NCBI RefSeq assembly: GCF_008704715.1 | Contig: NZ_CP023689.1 | Span: forward strand, 1,302,001-1,366,000 | Reading direction: 5' to 3' | Origin: Streptomyces chartreusis | GTDB lineage: Bacteria; Actinomycetota; Actinomycetes; Streptomycetales; Streptomycetaceae | DNA: 64,000 nucleotides | Part shown: piece after piece, positions 48,018-56,669 of the stretch | Numbering within the stretch: the first letter of the stretch is position 1 | Layout: each line of letters starts with the position of its first letter | Position numbers and translations under genes: made by a program | Notes under the pieces: generated by a model | What the model was told of the DNA's origin: nothing | What the model saw: the letters and a program-made list of their open reading frames with translations, nothing else | The model's database searches: none

Positions 48018-49277
48018 TCAGGCGGGGAGGCTGAACGGCGGATGCGCGCCGTTCAGGAAGTAGTCCCCCACCTCGCGCAGCCTGTGGGCGACCGGCTCGC
48101 GCAGGGTGTGGGTGCGCGTGTCGCGCCAGAAGCGGTCGAGCCCGTGCCGGGTGAGCGCGGCGGGCGCGCCGACGGCCTCCAGCGCACGGCTGGTGATCTC
48201 CTGCGCGGCCCGGGACGCGGCGGCCTCGGCGGCGCTCGCGAGGACGGCGATCTCCGCGCACTCCTCGTCGTCGAGGTCCTCGCCCCGGTTCAGGCCACGG
48301 GTGAGGGCGTCCACCGCCTGGTCGGCGAGGGCGGACGCGGCTCGCGCGGAGACAGCGAGTTCGCCGTAGGCGGTCAGGACGTACGGATCCTGCGGCGGGT
48401 TGCCCTGCCAGGGCTGGGGTGCGAGCGAGGGCCAGGGCGAGTGCGCGGTCCGTCCGTGCTCGCGGACCTCGCCGAGCAGCCCCTCCGCGACGCCGAGACA
48501 GAACTGGGCGGAGACCAGTCGTGCGGTGGGCGCGGCGAGGCCGGCGAAGGGCGACAGGGCTCCGTCGTCGGAGGAGAGGGAGCCGAGCACGTCCTGACGC
48601 GCGACCGGCACCGAGTCGAAGGTGACGGCACCCGCGGCGGCGAGCCGCTGGCCGAAGGTGTCACCGCCTGAGCCGCTCACCAGACCGGGGTGGGCCGGGT
48701 CGACGAGGACGGCGAGGGGTTCGCCGGTGCCGGGCACGGCGGCGCGGACCAGCAGCCGGTCGGCGACGCCGACTCCGGAGCCGTAGCGCTGATGGCCGTC
48801 CAGCAGGTAGCCGTGCGCCGCCGGGGTCAGCATGAGCGGCGGTTCCTGCGAGGCGATGCCGCCGCCCCAGTACCACTGGCCCGCGGCGGACGCCCGCTCG
48901 ACGCGTGCGGCGCGGTCCGGCGCGGCGAAGAACCGGGCGCTGTACGACAGGAAGTAGTGGCTGCCCAGGAGATGGCCGACGGCCCCGTCGGCCGCGGCGA
49001 CGGTCCGTACGACGGCGTACGCGGCGCGCCAGTCCGCGCCCGCCCCGCCGTGCACGGCCGGCACCAGCAGCGTCAGCAGACCCGACTCGCGCAGCCGTGC
49101 CACCTCGTCGAGCGGGGGCTTGCCGGCCTCCTCGCGCAGGGCCGCGTCCGTAGCGAGGTCGTCCGCGAGTTCGCGGGCGATGTGCAGCCAGTCGGCCGGC
49201 CCGTCCGCCGACGGGACCACGGCGTCCCGCCCGGGGTCGCCGAACGGAGCGGCCGGGGCCGGAGGGGCGATCGTCAT
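48018..49277 (-). CDS. SfnB/DszC-like acyl-CoA-dehydrogenase-fold monooxygenase
   Basis: A 419-residue flavoprotein. The N-terminal helical domain, middle beta domain (SVPVARQDVLGSLSSDD near 240) and C-terminal helices with a RDTRTHTLREPVAHRLREVG end match the SfnB/DszC group, which uses reduced flavin to oxygenate sulfur compounds, rather than true acyl-CoA dehydrogenases. ATG 49277 has GAGG upstream. It is preceded by its own promoter region with an Rrf2-type site, and by the SsuD gene. It may oxidise sulfones or sulfides to sulfonates that SsuD then cleaves. Confidence 0.87.
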   Translation of the reverse strand: MTIAPPAPAAPFGDPGRDAVVPSADGPADWLHIARELADDLATDAALREEAGKPPLDEVARLRESGLLTLLVPAVHGGAGADWRAAYAVVRTVAAADGAVGHLLGSHYFLSYSARFFAAPDRAARVERASAAGQWYWGGGIASQEPPLMLTPAAHGYLLDGHQRYGSGVGVADRLLVRAAVPGTGEPLAVLVDPAHPGLVSGSGGDTFGQRLAAAGAVTFDSVPVARQDVLGSLSSDDGALSPFAGLAAPTARLVSAQFCLGVAEGLLGEVREHGRTAHSPWPSLAPQPWQGNPPQDPYVLTAYGELAVSARAASALADQAVDALTRGLNRGEDLDDEECAEIAVLASAAEAAASRAAQEITSRALEAVGAPAALTRHGLDRFWRDTRTHTLREPVAHRLREVGDYFLNGAHPPFSLPA

Positions 49278-49316
49278 GACGTCATCCTCACTCGCTCCGT
49301 CGACGGGGGTCAACAC

Positions 49317-49338
49317 TTCCCTAGTAATTCGATAGGAA
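49317..49338. promoter_or_regulatory. Rrf2-type operator candidate, site A
   Basis: TTCCCTA, two bases, AATTC, two bases, TAGGAA, 40 bp upstream of the SfnB-like gene. The fixed bases are identical to site C at 32706. A further CTAGGG follows on the right. Confidence 0.6.
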
Positions 49339-49421
49339 AGCTAGGGATACTTGTCCGCTCTGGCTGATTCGTACGCCTGTCTGGCGAGTTCGCGACAGCG
49401 TCCGGCCCCGCCCGGCGTGGG

Positions 49422-50579
49422 TCATCGCGCGGGTGCGGCACCGGCGAAGGGCACCTGGGCCGAGGGGGTCGCCCGTGCGTCGAAGGGGTGCTGCCACAGG
49501 CCCTGCGCCCGTAGCCTCGGCAGGACGCCCTCGCCGAACCAGTACGCCTCCTCCAGGTGCGGGTAGCCGGACAGCACGAACTCGTCGATGCCGAGCCGGT
49601 GGTACTCCGCGATCCGCTCGGCGACCTCGTCGTGGCTGCCGACCAGCGCCGTGCCAGCGCCGCCCCGCACCAGCCCGATGCCCGCCCAGAGGTTCGGGTG
49701 GATCTCCAGTCCGTCGGAGCCGCCGCCGTGCAGCGCGAGCATGCGCCGCTGCCCCTCGGACTCGCTGCGGGCGAGCCCGGCCTGCACGGCACGCACGGTC
49801 TCGGGGTCGAAGCCGTCCAGCAGCCGCCGGGCCTCCGCCCACGCCTGCTCGCTCGTGTCCCGGGTGATGACGTGCAGCCGGATGCCGAAGCGGACGCTGC
49901 GGCCCTCCTTCTCGGCCAGCCCCCGGATCCGGGCGATCTTCCCGGCGACGGCGGCCGGCGGCTCGCCCCAGGTGAGATAGACGTCGGCATGCCGGGCGGC
50001 GATCTTCCCGGCGATGGGCGAGGAACCCCCGAAGTAGACCTCGGGGACCGGGTCCGGCACCCGGGCCAGCCTCGCACCCTCGACCTGGAGGTGCTCACCG
50101 ACCAGATCGACGGTCTGCCCCTCCCACAACCCCCGTACGACCTGGAGGAATTCACCGGTACGGCGATAGCGGTCGTCCTTGTCGAGGAAGTCGCCGTAGG
50201 CGCGCTGTTCCTGGCTCTCCCCGCCCGTCACCACGTTCAGCAGCAGCCGTCCGCCGCTCTGCCGCTGGAAGGTGGACGCCATCTGCGCGGCGAGGGTCGG
50301 CGAGACGAAGCCGGGCCGGAAGGCGACCAGGAACTTCAGCCGCTCGGTGTTCTGGCTGACCATCGCGGTGGTCAGCCAGGCGTCCTCGCACCAGGCGCCC
50401 GTGGGGGTGAGCGCGCCCACGAACCCCAGGTCCTCGGCGGCGCGGGCGATCTGGCTCAAGTAGGCCACCGTCGGCGGCCGGTCCCGCCCGGACACGGTGG
50501 CCGGACTGCCGTGGCCACCACCGACGACGTCGCGGCTGTCGCCGTTGGTGGGCAGGAACCAGTGGAACTTGAGGGTCAT
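49422..50579 (-). CDS. ssuD: FMNH2-dependent alkanesulfonate monooxygenase
   Basis: A 385-residue LLM-class enzyme close to the usual 381 residues of SsuD. It opens alkanesulfonates to aldehyde and sulfite with FMNH2 and O2. Family features are FHWFLPTNGDSRDV at the N-terminus, FRPGFVSPTLAAQMASTFQ, NVVTGGESQEQRAYGDF and VYFGGSSPIAGKIAARHADVYLTWGEP. The flavin reductase partner is encoded 96 bp upstream and a sulfite oxidase before that, so uptake, cleavage and sulfite detoxification are linked. Confidence 0.95.
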   Translation of the reverse strand: MTLKFHWFLPTNGDSRDVVGGGHGSPATVSGRDRPPTVAYLSQIARAAEDLGFVGALTPTGAWCEDAWLTTAMVSQNTERLKFLVAFRPGFVSPTLAAQMASTFQRQSGGRLLLNVVTGGESQEQRAYGDFLDKDDRYRRTGEFLQVVRGLWEGQTVDLVGEHLQVEGARLARVPDPVPEVYFGGSSPIAGKIAARHADVYLTWGEPPAAVAGKIARIRGLAEKEGRSVRFGIRLHVITRDTSEQAWAEARRLLDGFDPETVRAVQAGLARSESEGQRRMLALHGGGSDGLEIHPNLWAGIGLVRGGAGTALVGSHDEVAERIAEYHRLGIDEFVLSGYPHLEEAYWFGEGVLPRLRAQGLWQHPFDARATPSAQVPFAGAAPAR

Positions 50580-50675
50580 GGGGGTCTCCGATCGAGGTCG
50601 TGCGCCGTGCGTCGCGCCGAGGGGGGTGCGGATCCGCGGAATCGAGCGCCGGGAGGGCTCCGGCGGCGTCGGCGC

Positions 50676-51233
50676 TCAGCCGGTGGCCGCCAGCAGGGTC
50701 GGACGGCCGCCGAGCGCGAGGGAGAACTGGTCGGTGACCTGGGCCAGGGCCTCGGCCGGGCCCGGCGCGACGGCGAGGCTGCCGTCGTCGCCGACGCTGA
50801 TGTCCTTGTCGAGGGTGAACCAGCCCGGCGTGATGTGGGCGGGGCCCATGGAGTTCAGTACGGGGCGCAGGGCGTAGTCGATGGCCAGGACGTGCGCGGT
50901 GGTGCCGCCGGTGGCCAGCGGCAGGACGGTCTTGCCCGCCAGCGCGTACTGCGGCAGCAGGTCGAGGAGCGACTTCAACAGGCCGGAGTAGGCGGCCTTG
51001 TAGACCGGGGTGCCGATCACGATGCCGTCGGCGCGCTCGAACAGGGCGGTGGCCTCGATGATCGCCGGGTGCCGGAAGTCGGCGTGCAGCAGGGCTTCGG
51101 CCGGGAGCGTGCGGACGTCGAGCGGGATCACGTCGTGCCCGTGGGCGGTGAGCCGGTCGTCCAGGTGACGCAGCAGCCGGGCCGTGCGGGAGGTGGCGGA
51201 GGGACTGCCGGAGACGGAGAGGATGGTGGCCAT
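50676..51233 (-). CDS. NADPH-dependent FMN reductase
   Basis: A 185-residue flavodoxin-fold reductase of the SsuE/MsuE type. The flavin phosphate loop is SVSGSPSATSRTARLL near residue 6, and the second flavin segment is IGTPVYKAAYSGLLKSLLDLLP near 73-94. It should supply FMNH2 to SsuD and probably to the LLM and SfnB-like enzymes of this window. ATG 51233 has AAAGG upstream. It lies between the sulfite oxidase gene and ssuD. Confidence 0.9.
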   Translation of the reverse strand: MATILSVSGSPSATSRTARLLRHLDDRLTAHGHDVIPLDVRTLPAEALLHADFRHPAIIEATALFERADGIVIGTPVYKAAYSGLLKSLLDLLPQYALAGKTVLPLATGGTTAHVLAIDYALRPVLNSMGPAHITPGWFTLDKDISVGDDGSLAVAPGPAEALAQVTDQFSLALGGRPTLLAATG

Positions 51234-51331
51234 GGGAGGACCTTTCAGAAGTACCGGGTGGGCTGCGGCAGTTCGCCGGTGCGGCTGCTCATGCGAAGGG
51301 GCGCCCGTGTGACGGGGCAGGGTGTTCGGAT

Positions 51332-52621
51332 TCAGGTCACCGTCACCGGATGCCGGACGACCGCGTCGAACAGATAGCCCTGGGTGTTGGGTCTGGCGAC
51401 GTCCGGCTGGCGGCGGCCGGCCGTGTCGGTGGCTCGGGCCAGGAGGTGGGTGGCGCCGGGGGTGTCGGGTTTCCAGGTGACGGACCAGCGGGTCCAGGTG
51501 TCGGCGCGGGGCCGGTCGTGCAGCCGGGCCCGGCGCCAGCTGGTTCCGCCGTCGGTGCTGACGTCGACACGGGCGATCGCGCCCGCACCCGACCAGGACC
51601 GGCCGTGGAGCTCGCGGCCCTCCCCCGCGGTGAAGGTGGCGCCGCTCGCCAGCTCGAAGGCGCTCTTGAGCGTCTGCCGGGTCAGCGGCGCGCTGCCCTC
51701 CTCGGGGTGGCCGGGGCCGAACAGCCGGTAGAAGGTGGTGTTCCAGGGGGAGAACAGCGGCTGCGTGGACACCTCGATGTCGCCGACCCACTTGATCGAC
51801 GAGATCCCCACCCACGAGGGCACCAGCACCCGGACGGGATACCCGTGGTCGTGCGGCAGCGGCTCGCCGTTCATCTCGTAGGCGAGGAGGACGTCGTCCA
51901 GGGCCTTGGCCAACGGCAGCGGCCGGCGCACCCTGCCGAGGTTCTCGCCGCCGCTGACGTACTCGGCGTCCAGGCCGCGCGGCTGCACGTCCACGGCGTA
52001 CCGCGACAGCCCCGCCCTGCGCAGTACGTCGGCCAGACGCACCCCGCGCCAGCGGGCGACGCCGATCGCGCCCAGCGTCCAGGCGGTGCCGGTGACCGTC
52101 TCGCCCTGCTGGGTCGTGTAGTGGCTGCGCCCGTTTCCGGCGCACTCGACGAACGCGGTCCGGGTGACGGCGGGCAGGGCGCGCAGGTCGTCGTAGCCGA
52201 ACTCGACCGGCCTGTCCTCGCCGGGTGCGCCCCGCAGTCCGCTGCCCCACAGCCGCAGCCGCCATTCGTGGGCGTCCAGGACGGGGGTGGTGGTGTGGTT
52301 GCGTACGAAGAACAGTTCGTTGGGCGTGTGATGGCCGGTTCCGCGCAGGGCCTCCCAGCGGGTCTCGGCGTTGGTGCCGCGCTGGATGAACCACTCGGGC
52401 GGCAGCGGTTTGACGATCGGGGTGTCGGCCGCGCGGGCCGGACCCGGCGCGGGGAGCACGGTCGCGGCGCCCGCGGCGGCGAGCAGGGTGAGCAGCCTGC
52501 GGCGGCTGACTCCGTCCGCTCTGGCTTCCCCGGCGAGCCACTGACGCAGTCTGCGACGGTCGTAGGCGCTCTCGTCGAGGCGGGTCCGGGGACGGGATGT
52601 TGGCACGGGTGGGGCGGACAT
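51332..52621 (-). CDS. Exported sulfite-oxidase-type molybdoenzyme
   Basis: A 429-residue molybdopterin oxidoreductase. A Tat signal (SRRRLLTLLAAAGAATVL) with probable cleavage after PARA at residue 64 predicts export. The molybdenum-ligand cysteine is Cys160 in AFVECAGNGRSHY. The C-terminal dimerisation domain is recognisable by DVSTDGGTSWRRARL. It likely oxidises sulfite to sulfate. ATG 52621 has AGAGGA close upstream and is preferred to the in-frame ATG at 52636. No heme domain is present. Confidence 0.9.
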   Translation of the reverse strand: MSAPPVPTSRPRTRLDESAYDRRRLRQWLAGEARADGVSRRRLLTLLAAAGAATVLPAPGPARAADTPIVKPLPPEWFIQRGTNAETRWEALRGTGHHTPNELFFVRNHTTTPVLDAHEWRLRLWGSGLRGAPGEDRPVEFGYDDLRALPAVTRTAFVECAGNGRSHYTTQQGETVTGTAWTLGAIGVARWRGVRLADVLRRAGLSRYAVDVQPRGLDAEYVSGGENLGRVRRPLPLAKALDDVLLAYEMNGEPLPHDHGYPVRVLVPSWVGISSIKWVGDIEVSTQPLFSPWNTTFYRLFGPGHPEEGSAPLTRQTLKSAFELASGATFTAGEGRELHGRSWSGAGAIARVDVSTDGGTSWRRARLHDRPRADTWTRWSVTWKPDTPGATHLLARATDTAGRRQPDVARPNTQGYLFDAVVRHPVTVT

Positions 52622-52709
52622 GGCGGTCCTCTTCATCGGTGGGGAGGCTGGACTCGGGCGGAGCGGGCATCGGTGGCCGCGCGGAGGCAGCGCACGGTGC
52701 GGCCGCACA

Positions 52710-53474
52710 TCAGAGAACCTTCGACAGGAAGGCGCGGGTGCGCTCCTGGCGCGGGTTGTCCAGAACGTCCGCGGGCGGCCCTTGCTCCACCACCACGCCG
52801 CCGTCCATGAACACCACGGAGTCGGCGACCTCGCGGGCGAAGCCGATCTCATGGGTCACGACGATCATGGTGGTGCCCGTGCCGGCCAAGTCCTTGATGA
52901 CGTCGAGGACTTCACCGACAAGCTCCGGGTCCAGGGCCGAGGTGGGTTCGTCGAACAGCAGTACCTTCGGTTCGAGGGCGAGCGCGCGGGCGATGGCCAC
53001 CCGCTGCTGCTGGCCGCCGGAGAGCCGGCGCGGGTACACGTCCGCCTTGTCCGCCAGGCCGACCCGGGCGAGCAGCCGGCGTGCCGTCTCCTCCGCCTGC
53101 CTGCGGGGGCGGCGCAGCGCGGAGACGGGGGCCTCGACGAGGTTCTCCAACACGGTGAGATGGGGGAAGAGGTGGAAGTTCTGGAAGACGAAGCCGATGT
53201 TGGTGCGCTGCTTCGCCACCTCCTTCTCCCTCAGCTCGTGCAGCTTGTTCCCCGAGCGGCGGTAGCCGATGAGTTCGCCGTCGACGCTGATCCAGCCGCG
53301 GTCGACCTTCTCCAGGTGGTTGATGGTGCGCAGCAGCGTGGACTTCCCGGAGCCGGACGGGCCGAGGATCACCATGACCTCGCCCTCGCGGACCCTCAGG
53401 TCGACGCCGCGCAGCACTTCGAGCGGGCCGAAGGTCTTGTGGACGCCGCGGACGTCGACCATGACGGCACTCAT
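52710..53474 (-). CDS. Amino-acid-type ABC transporter ATP-binding protein, second system
   Basis: A 254-residue GlnQ-class ATPase. Walker [10 protein letters not shown] is at 38-46, the Q-loop in [18 protein letters not shown], signature [15 protein letters not shown] and Walker [18 protein letters not shown] 53474 overlaps the stop of the binding-protein gene (ATGA). Its permease is not in this operon but in the divergent one at 56670. It is paralogous to the ATPase at 29349. Confidence 0.94.
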   Translation of the reverse strand: MSAVMVDVRGVHKTFGPLEVLRGVDLRVREGEVMVILGPSGSGKSTLLRTINHLEKVDRGWISVDGELIGYRRSGNKLHELREKEVAKQRTNIGFVFQNFHLFPHLTVLENLVEAPVSALRRPRRQAEETARRLLARVGLADKADVYPRRLSGGQQQRVAIARALALEPKVLLFDEPTSALDPELVGEVLDVIKDLAGTGTTMIVVTHEIGFAREVADSVVFMDGGVVVEQGPPADVLDNPRQERTRAFLSKVL

Positions 53475-54427
53475 GTGTGCTCGGGCGGGTTGATCCGCGA
53501 GGCGTCGATCGCGGAGGCGGAGGTGCCCCACTTCTTGAGGATCCGGGTGTAGGTGCCGTCCTTGATCAGTTCGTCCACGGCGGCCTGGAACGCCTTGGTG
53601 AGCGGGGAGCCCTTCTTGAAGGCGAAGCCGACGTCGAGGCGGTGGAACTCGCCGAGGAAGGCTGTCTGCGACGCGGGCTGGGCCGCCTGGTAACGCAGGC
53701 CGTTGATGGTCGACATGATCACGTCGATACGGCCCTGCTGGAGCGCGGTGAGCGTGGCCGCGTTCTCCGAGTAGACCTTCACGTCGTACGGCTTCTTGCC
53801 GGCCTTCGCGCACACACCCTTCTTCGCGGTGAGGGTCGCCTCGAAGGTGGTGCCGGCGCCGGTGCCGATGGTCAGCCCGCACAGCTCGGTGAGATCGGTG
53901 ACCTTCCCCGTCAGCTCGGTGTTGCCCTGCTTCACCGCGAAGCCCTGGCCGTCGTTGATGTAGGTGACGAAGTCGATGGTCTTCAGGCGCTCGGCGGTGA
54001 CGCCGAAGTTGCCGGTGCCGAAGTCGTACTTGCCGCTGCCCAGGGCGGGCAGGATCGTCTCGAAGGAGGCGTCCTGGCGCTCCAGTTCGACGCCGAGCAC
54101 CTTGGCGACGGCGTCGGCGAGGTCGATGTCCTGGCCGGCGGCCGCCTTGTCCGTTCCGTTCGGGTAGTACGCCCCGGGCGGGAACCCGATGGAACTGCCG
54201 ACCTTGAGTTTGCCCGCCTCGCGCACGTCGGCGGGCAGCAGGGCCGCGGCGGAGGCCACCTCGCGCACGGCGGCGACCGGGTCGTCGGTCGGCACGGGAG
54301 ACGCCTGGGCGCCCACCGCCGCCGTGCCGCCGGTGTCGCCGGAACCGCAGGCGGTCAGCGCGAGCAGGGGCAGCAGTGCGAGGGCGGCGGCGCCGCGCAG
54401 GCGGCCGCTGATCGTGCGGGTGTTCAC
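53471..54427 (-). CDS. Amino-acid-type ABC substrate-binding lipoprotein, second system
   Basis: A 318-residue exported lipoprotein with lipobox LTAC (Cys27). The mature part is a family-3 binding protein ([41 protein letters not shown]). Two mature cysteines, in [10 protein letters not shown] and KKGVCAKAG, could form a disulfide. It has little identity to the binding protein at 28259, so the two systems likely carry different ligands. GTG 54427 overlaps the acetyltransferase stop (GTGA). Confidence 0.9.
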   Translation of the reverse strand: MNTRTISGRLRGAAALALLPLLALTACGSGDTGGTAAVGAQASPVPTDDPVAAVREVASAAALLPADVREAGKLKVGSSIGFPPGAYYPNGTDKAAAGQDIDLADAVAKVLGVELERQDASFETILPALGSGKYDFGTGNFGVTAERLKTIDFVTYINDGQGFAVKQGNTELTGKVTDLTELCGLTIGTGAGTTFEATLTAKKGVCAKAGKKPYDVKVYSENAATLTALQQGRIDVIMSTINGLRYQAAQPASQTAFLGEFHRLDVGFAFKKGSPLTKAFQAAVDELIKDGTYTRILKKWGTSASAIDASRINPPEHT

Positions 54428-54939
54428 AGGGTGGGGGCCTTTCCCGTGTGTTCCGGTTCGACGAGGTGCTTCTCGAAGGGCAGCGGGCCGATGGTTTCCG
54501 GGTCGGCCTCGGTGTCGAACAGGGCGGTGTAGCCGGCCGCCAGGTAGAGGCCGCGGGCCTCGGGCTGGCGGGGGCCGGTGGTCAGGTAGAGGCGCCGGTA
54601 GCCGCGGGCGCCCGCCTCGCGCTCCAGCTCGGCGACGACACGGCGGGCGAGGCCGCGCCTGCGGTGCGCCGAGTGGGTCCAGATCCGCTTGAGTTCGGCG
54701 GTCGCTTCGTCGTACCGCCGGAATGCGCCGCCGGCGACCGGCTCCCCGTCCTCGATGAGGAGCAGCAGGACACCGCCGTGCGGTGCGGTGAACTCCTCGT
54801 CGGGATAGCGGGCGAGTTCGGCGTGGGCGTCCCTGCCGTAGCGTCTGGAGTACTCGTCGCCGAGTTCGCGCAGCAATGGCTCGACTCTGGCGTCGGAGAC
54901 GGGCACCTCCACGACCGTCAACTCCGGTGCGGAGGTCAT
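54424..54939 (-). CDS. GNAT-family N-acetyltransferase
   Basis: A 171-residue acetyltransferase. The acetyl-CoA loop is [19 protein letters not shown] near 100, followed by [28 protein letters not shown] 54939 overlaps the LLM stop, and its own stop overlaps the binding-protein start, so it is fully embedded in the sulfur operon. It may acetylate the imported compound or an intermediate. The substrate is unknown. Confidence 0.88.
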   Translation of the reverse strand: MTSAPELTVVEVPVSDARVEPLLRELGDEYSRRYGRDAHAELARYPDEEFTAPHGGVLLLLIEDGEPVAGGAFRRYDEATAELKRIWTHSAHRRRGLARRVVAELEREAGARGYRRLYLTTGPRQPEARGLYLAAGYTALFDTEADPETIGPLPFEKHLVEPEHTGKAPTL

Positions 54940-56072
54940 CCGTTCACCGCCGTGAGGGTCTGCGTCCCGCGTGCGGCCCGCTCGGCGTCGCGCTTGGCGA
55001 CCTCCTCGCGGACGATCGGGATCACATGGCGGCCGAAGTCGATGGCGTCGCCCAGCAGGTCGTAACCACGTGCGGAGAGGATGTCGACGCCGAGGTCGTA
55101 GTAGTCGAGGAGTGCCTGCGCCACCGTCTCGGGGGTGCCGACCAGGGCGTTGGAGTTGCCGGCGCCGCCGGTCGCCGCGGCGGTCGGGGTCCACAGGGCG
55201 CGGTCGTAGCGCTCGCCTGCCTCGGCGATGGCGAGCAGCCGCTGCGAGCCGGTGTTCTGCGGCCGGGCGTGCCCGTTGTGCCGCTTGGTGATCGCCTCGC
55301 CCTTCTCCTTGCGTGCCTTGATCGCGCCGACCGTGCGCCGGGCCTTCTCCCAGGCCAGTTCCTCGGTGGGGGCGATGATCGGGCGGAAGGCGACCTGGAT
55401 GCGGGGGACGTCGGTGCGGCCCGCGGCCTTCGCGGCGGCCTTCACGTGCTCGATCTGCTCGGCGGTCTTCGCCAGCGGCTCGCCCCACAGGCAGTAGATG
55501 TCGGCCTCGGCGCCGCCGGCGGCGTACGCGGCGGGTGACGAGCCGCCGAACGAGACGCCGGGGCGGGGCTGTTGGACGGGGAAGACGTCGCTGACGAAGT
55601 CGTGGAAGCGGTAGTGCTCGCCCTCGTGGTCGAAGGGCTCGTGGGTGGTCCAGATCCTCTTGACGATGCGGATGTACTCGAGGGTGCGGGCGTAGCGCTC
55701 GTCCTTGGTGAGGGTGTCGCCCTCGCGGCCCTGCTCGTGGTCGTTGCCGCCGGTGATGAAGTGCACGGTCAGCCGGCCCTCGCTGATCCGGTCCAGGGTG
55801 GCGAACGTCTTGGCGGCGAAGGTCGGGTAGGAGACGTTGGGGCGGTGGGCGAGCAGGATCTGCAGCCGGTCCAGCCTGCTGGCGATGTACGCGGCGGCCG
55901 GTGCGGGGTCCGGCGAGCCGGAGCCGTAGGCGAACAGCACCCGGTCCCAGCCGTGGTCCTCGTGCGCCCGGGCGAGCCGGAGCGTGTAGTCCTTGTCGAA
56001 GGCGGCGCCGGAGCGCGGCGTGGTTTCGGAGCCGTCGTTGGTGGCGGCGATGCCGAGGAACTCCACGGGCAT
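54936..56072 (-). CDS. LLM-class monooxygenase, SsuD-like
   Basis: A 378-residue FMNH2-dependent monooxygenase, related to but distinct from SsuD at 49422. Segments include VEFLGIAATNDGSET at the start, VHFITGGNDHEQGREGD near 105 and VSFGGSSPAAYAAGGAEADIYCLWGEPL near 175. It is first structural gene of the seven-gene minus-strand operon ending at ssuD and is preceded by a leader peptide. ATG 56072 has AAAGG upstream. It is likely a desulfonating enzyme for the ligand of the split transporter. Confidence 0.9.
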   Translation of the reverse strand: MPVEFLGIAATNDGSETTPRSGAAFDKDYTLRLARAHEDHGWDRVLFAYGSGSPDPAPAAAYIASRLDRLQILLAHRPNVSYPTFAAKTFATLDRISEGRLTVHFITGGNDHEQGREGDTLTKDERYARTLEYIRIVKRIWTTHEPFDHEGEHYRFHDFVSDVFPVQQPRPGVSFGGSSPAAYAAGGAEADIYCLWGEPLAKTAEQIEHVKAAAKAAGRTDVPRIQVAFRPIIAPTEELAWEKARRTVGAIKARKEKGEAITKRHNGHARPQNTGSQRLLAIAEAGERYDRALWTPTAAATGGAGNSNALVGTPETVAQALLDYYDLGVDILSARGYDLLGDAIDFGRHVIPIVREEVAKRDAERAARGTQTLTAVNG

Positions 56073-56281
56073 GGAGGTGACCTTTCGGGCAATGCGGAGC
56101 GCGGGCGGGCATGACTCGACCGCCGTGCGCACAGGCATGAATGACGGACCGTCGGACGAGAGCCGACAGGGTTCGGTACGGGAGTGACGACGCCGGGCGT
56201 CGGTGATGACGAGAAGGCAGTGCTGCGGCAGCGCGCGTGAGAAGAGAGCTCGGCCCGCGACGGGGTCACCGAGGGAGGGAA

Positions 56282-56299
56282 GGGCCGGTCAGACGGCCC
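56282..56299 (-). promoter_or_regulatory. Hairpin directly after a leader peptide
   Basis: GGGCCG (56282-56287) and CGGCCC (56294-56299) flank a 6-nt loop. It lies 9 nt past the leader stop, the expected place for an attenuator stem. Confidence 0.45.
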
Positions 56300-56308
56300 G
56301 CTGCCGAG

Positions 56309-56386
56309 TCAGACGCAACACGCCGCGGACCACACCCGACAGAAGTCGATGTGACCGCGCGAGACCAAGCGCCGCTGGGCATTCAT
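56309..56386 (-). CDS. Putative cysteine-responsive leader peptide
   Basis: A 25-codon reading frame containing SRGHIDFCRVWSAACCV. It matches the RHIDxxRxxSAxC signature with RGHID at the core and has three cysteines among its final eleven residues, two adjacent. It is followed by a hairpin and then the long monooxygenase-transporter-sulfite oxidase operon. ATG 56386 lacks a strong ribosome site. Confidence 0.8.
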   Translation of the reverse strand: MNAQRRLVSRGHIDFCRVWSAACCV

Positions 56387-56470
56387 GCGATTAATTGAGC
56401 AGTACATCGTGCTTCCCGTCAAGCAGGGCCCGGATGCCGGACCGCCTCGACCAGCGCCTCTCACCCGTTG

Positions 56471-56501
56471 TTGACATATCCGCGCTGTGGGCACATACGA
56501 T
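56471..56501 (+). promoter_or_regulatory. Possible promoter of the permease-flavoprotein unit
   Basis: TTGACA (56471-56476) and TACGAT (56496-56501) are separated by 19 bp, about 170 bp before the permease start. The -35 is perfect for the vegetative sigma factor; the spacing is longer than ideal. I see no gene in the rest of 56387-56669. Confidence 0.45.
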
Positions 56502-56669
56502 CGATGACGGACCGGCCCCGCCCTGTGCGGCGGGCCCTCCGGCCGCGTTGAGGGACGCGGCTCCGTGACGACGCCCCGCTCGGCCGCACCGTACCCGCGC
56601 CTTGTGCGCCCACGAGTGCCGCCGGGTGGCCATCCACGTATGCCGTCCCTCCCCTCGGAGAGCCTCCCC

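Noticed and set aside
49321..49421. Possible fifth leader peptide before the SfnB-like gene
   Set aside because: The frame ending SLAFLSNY on the minus strand lacks the HID and SAxC signature and has no cysteine.
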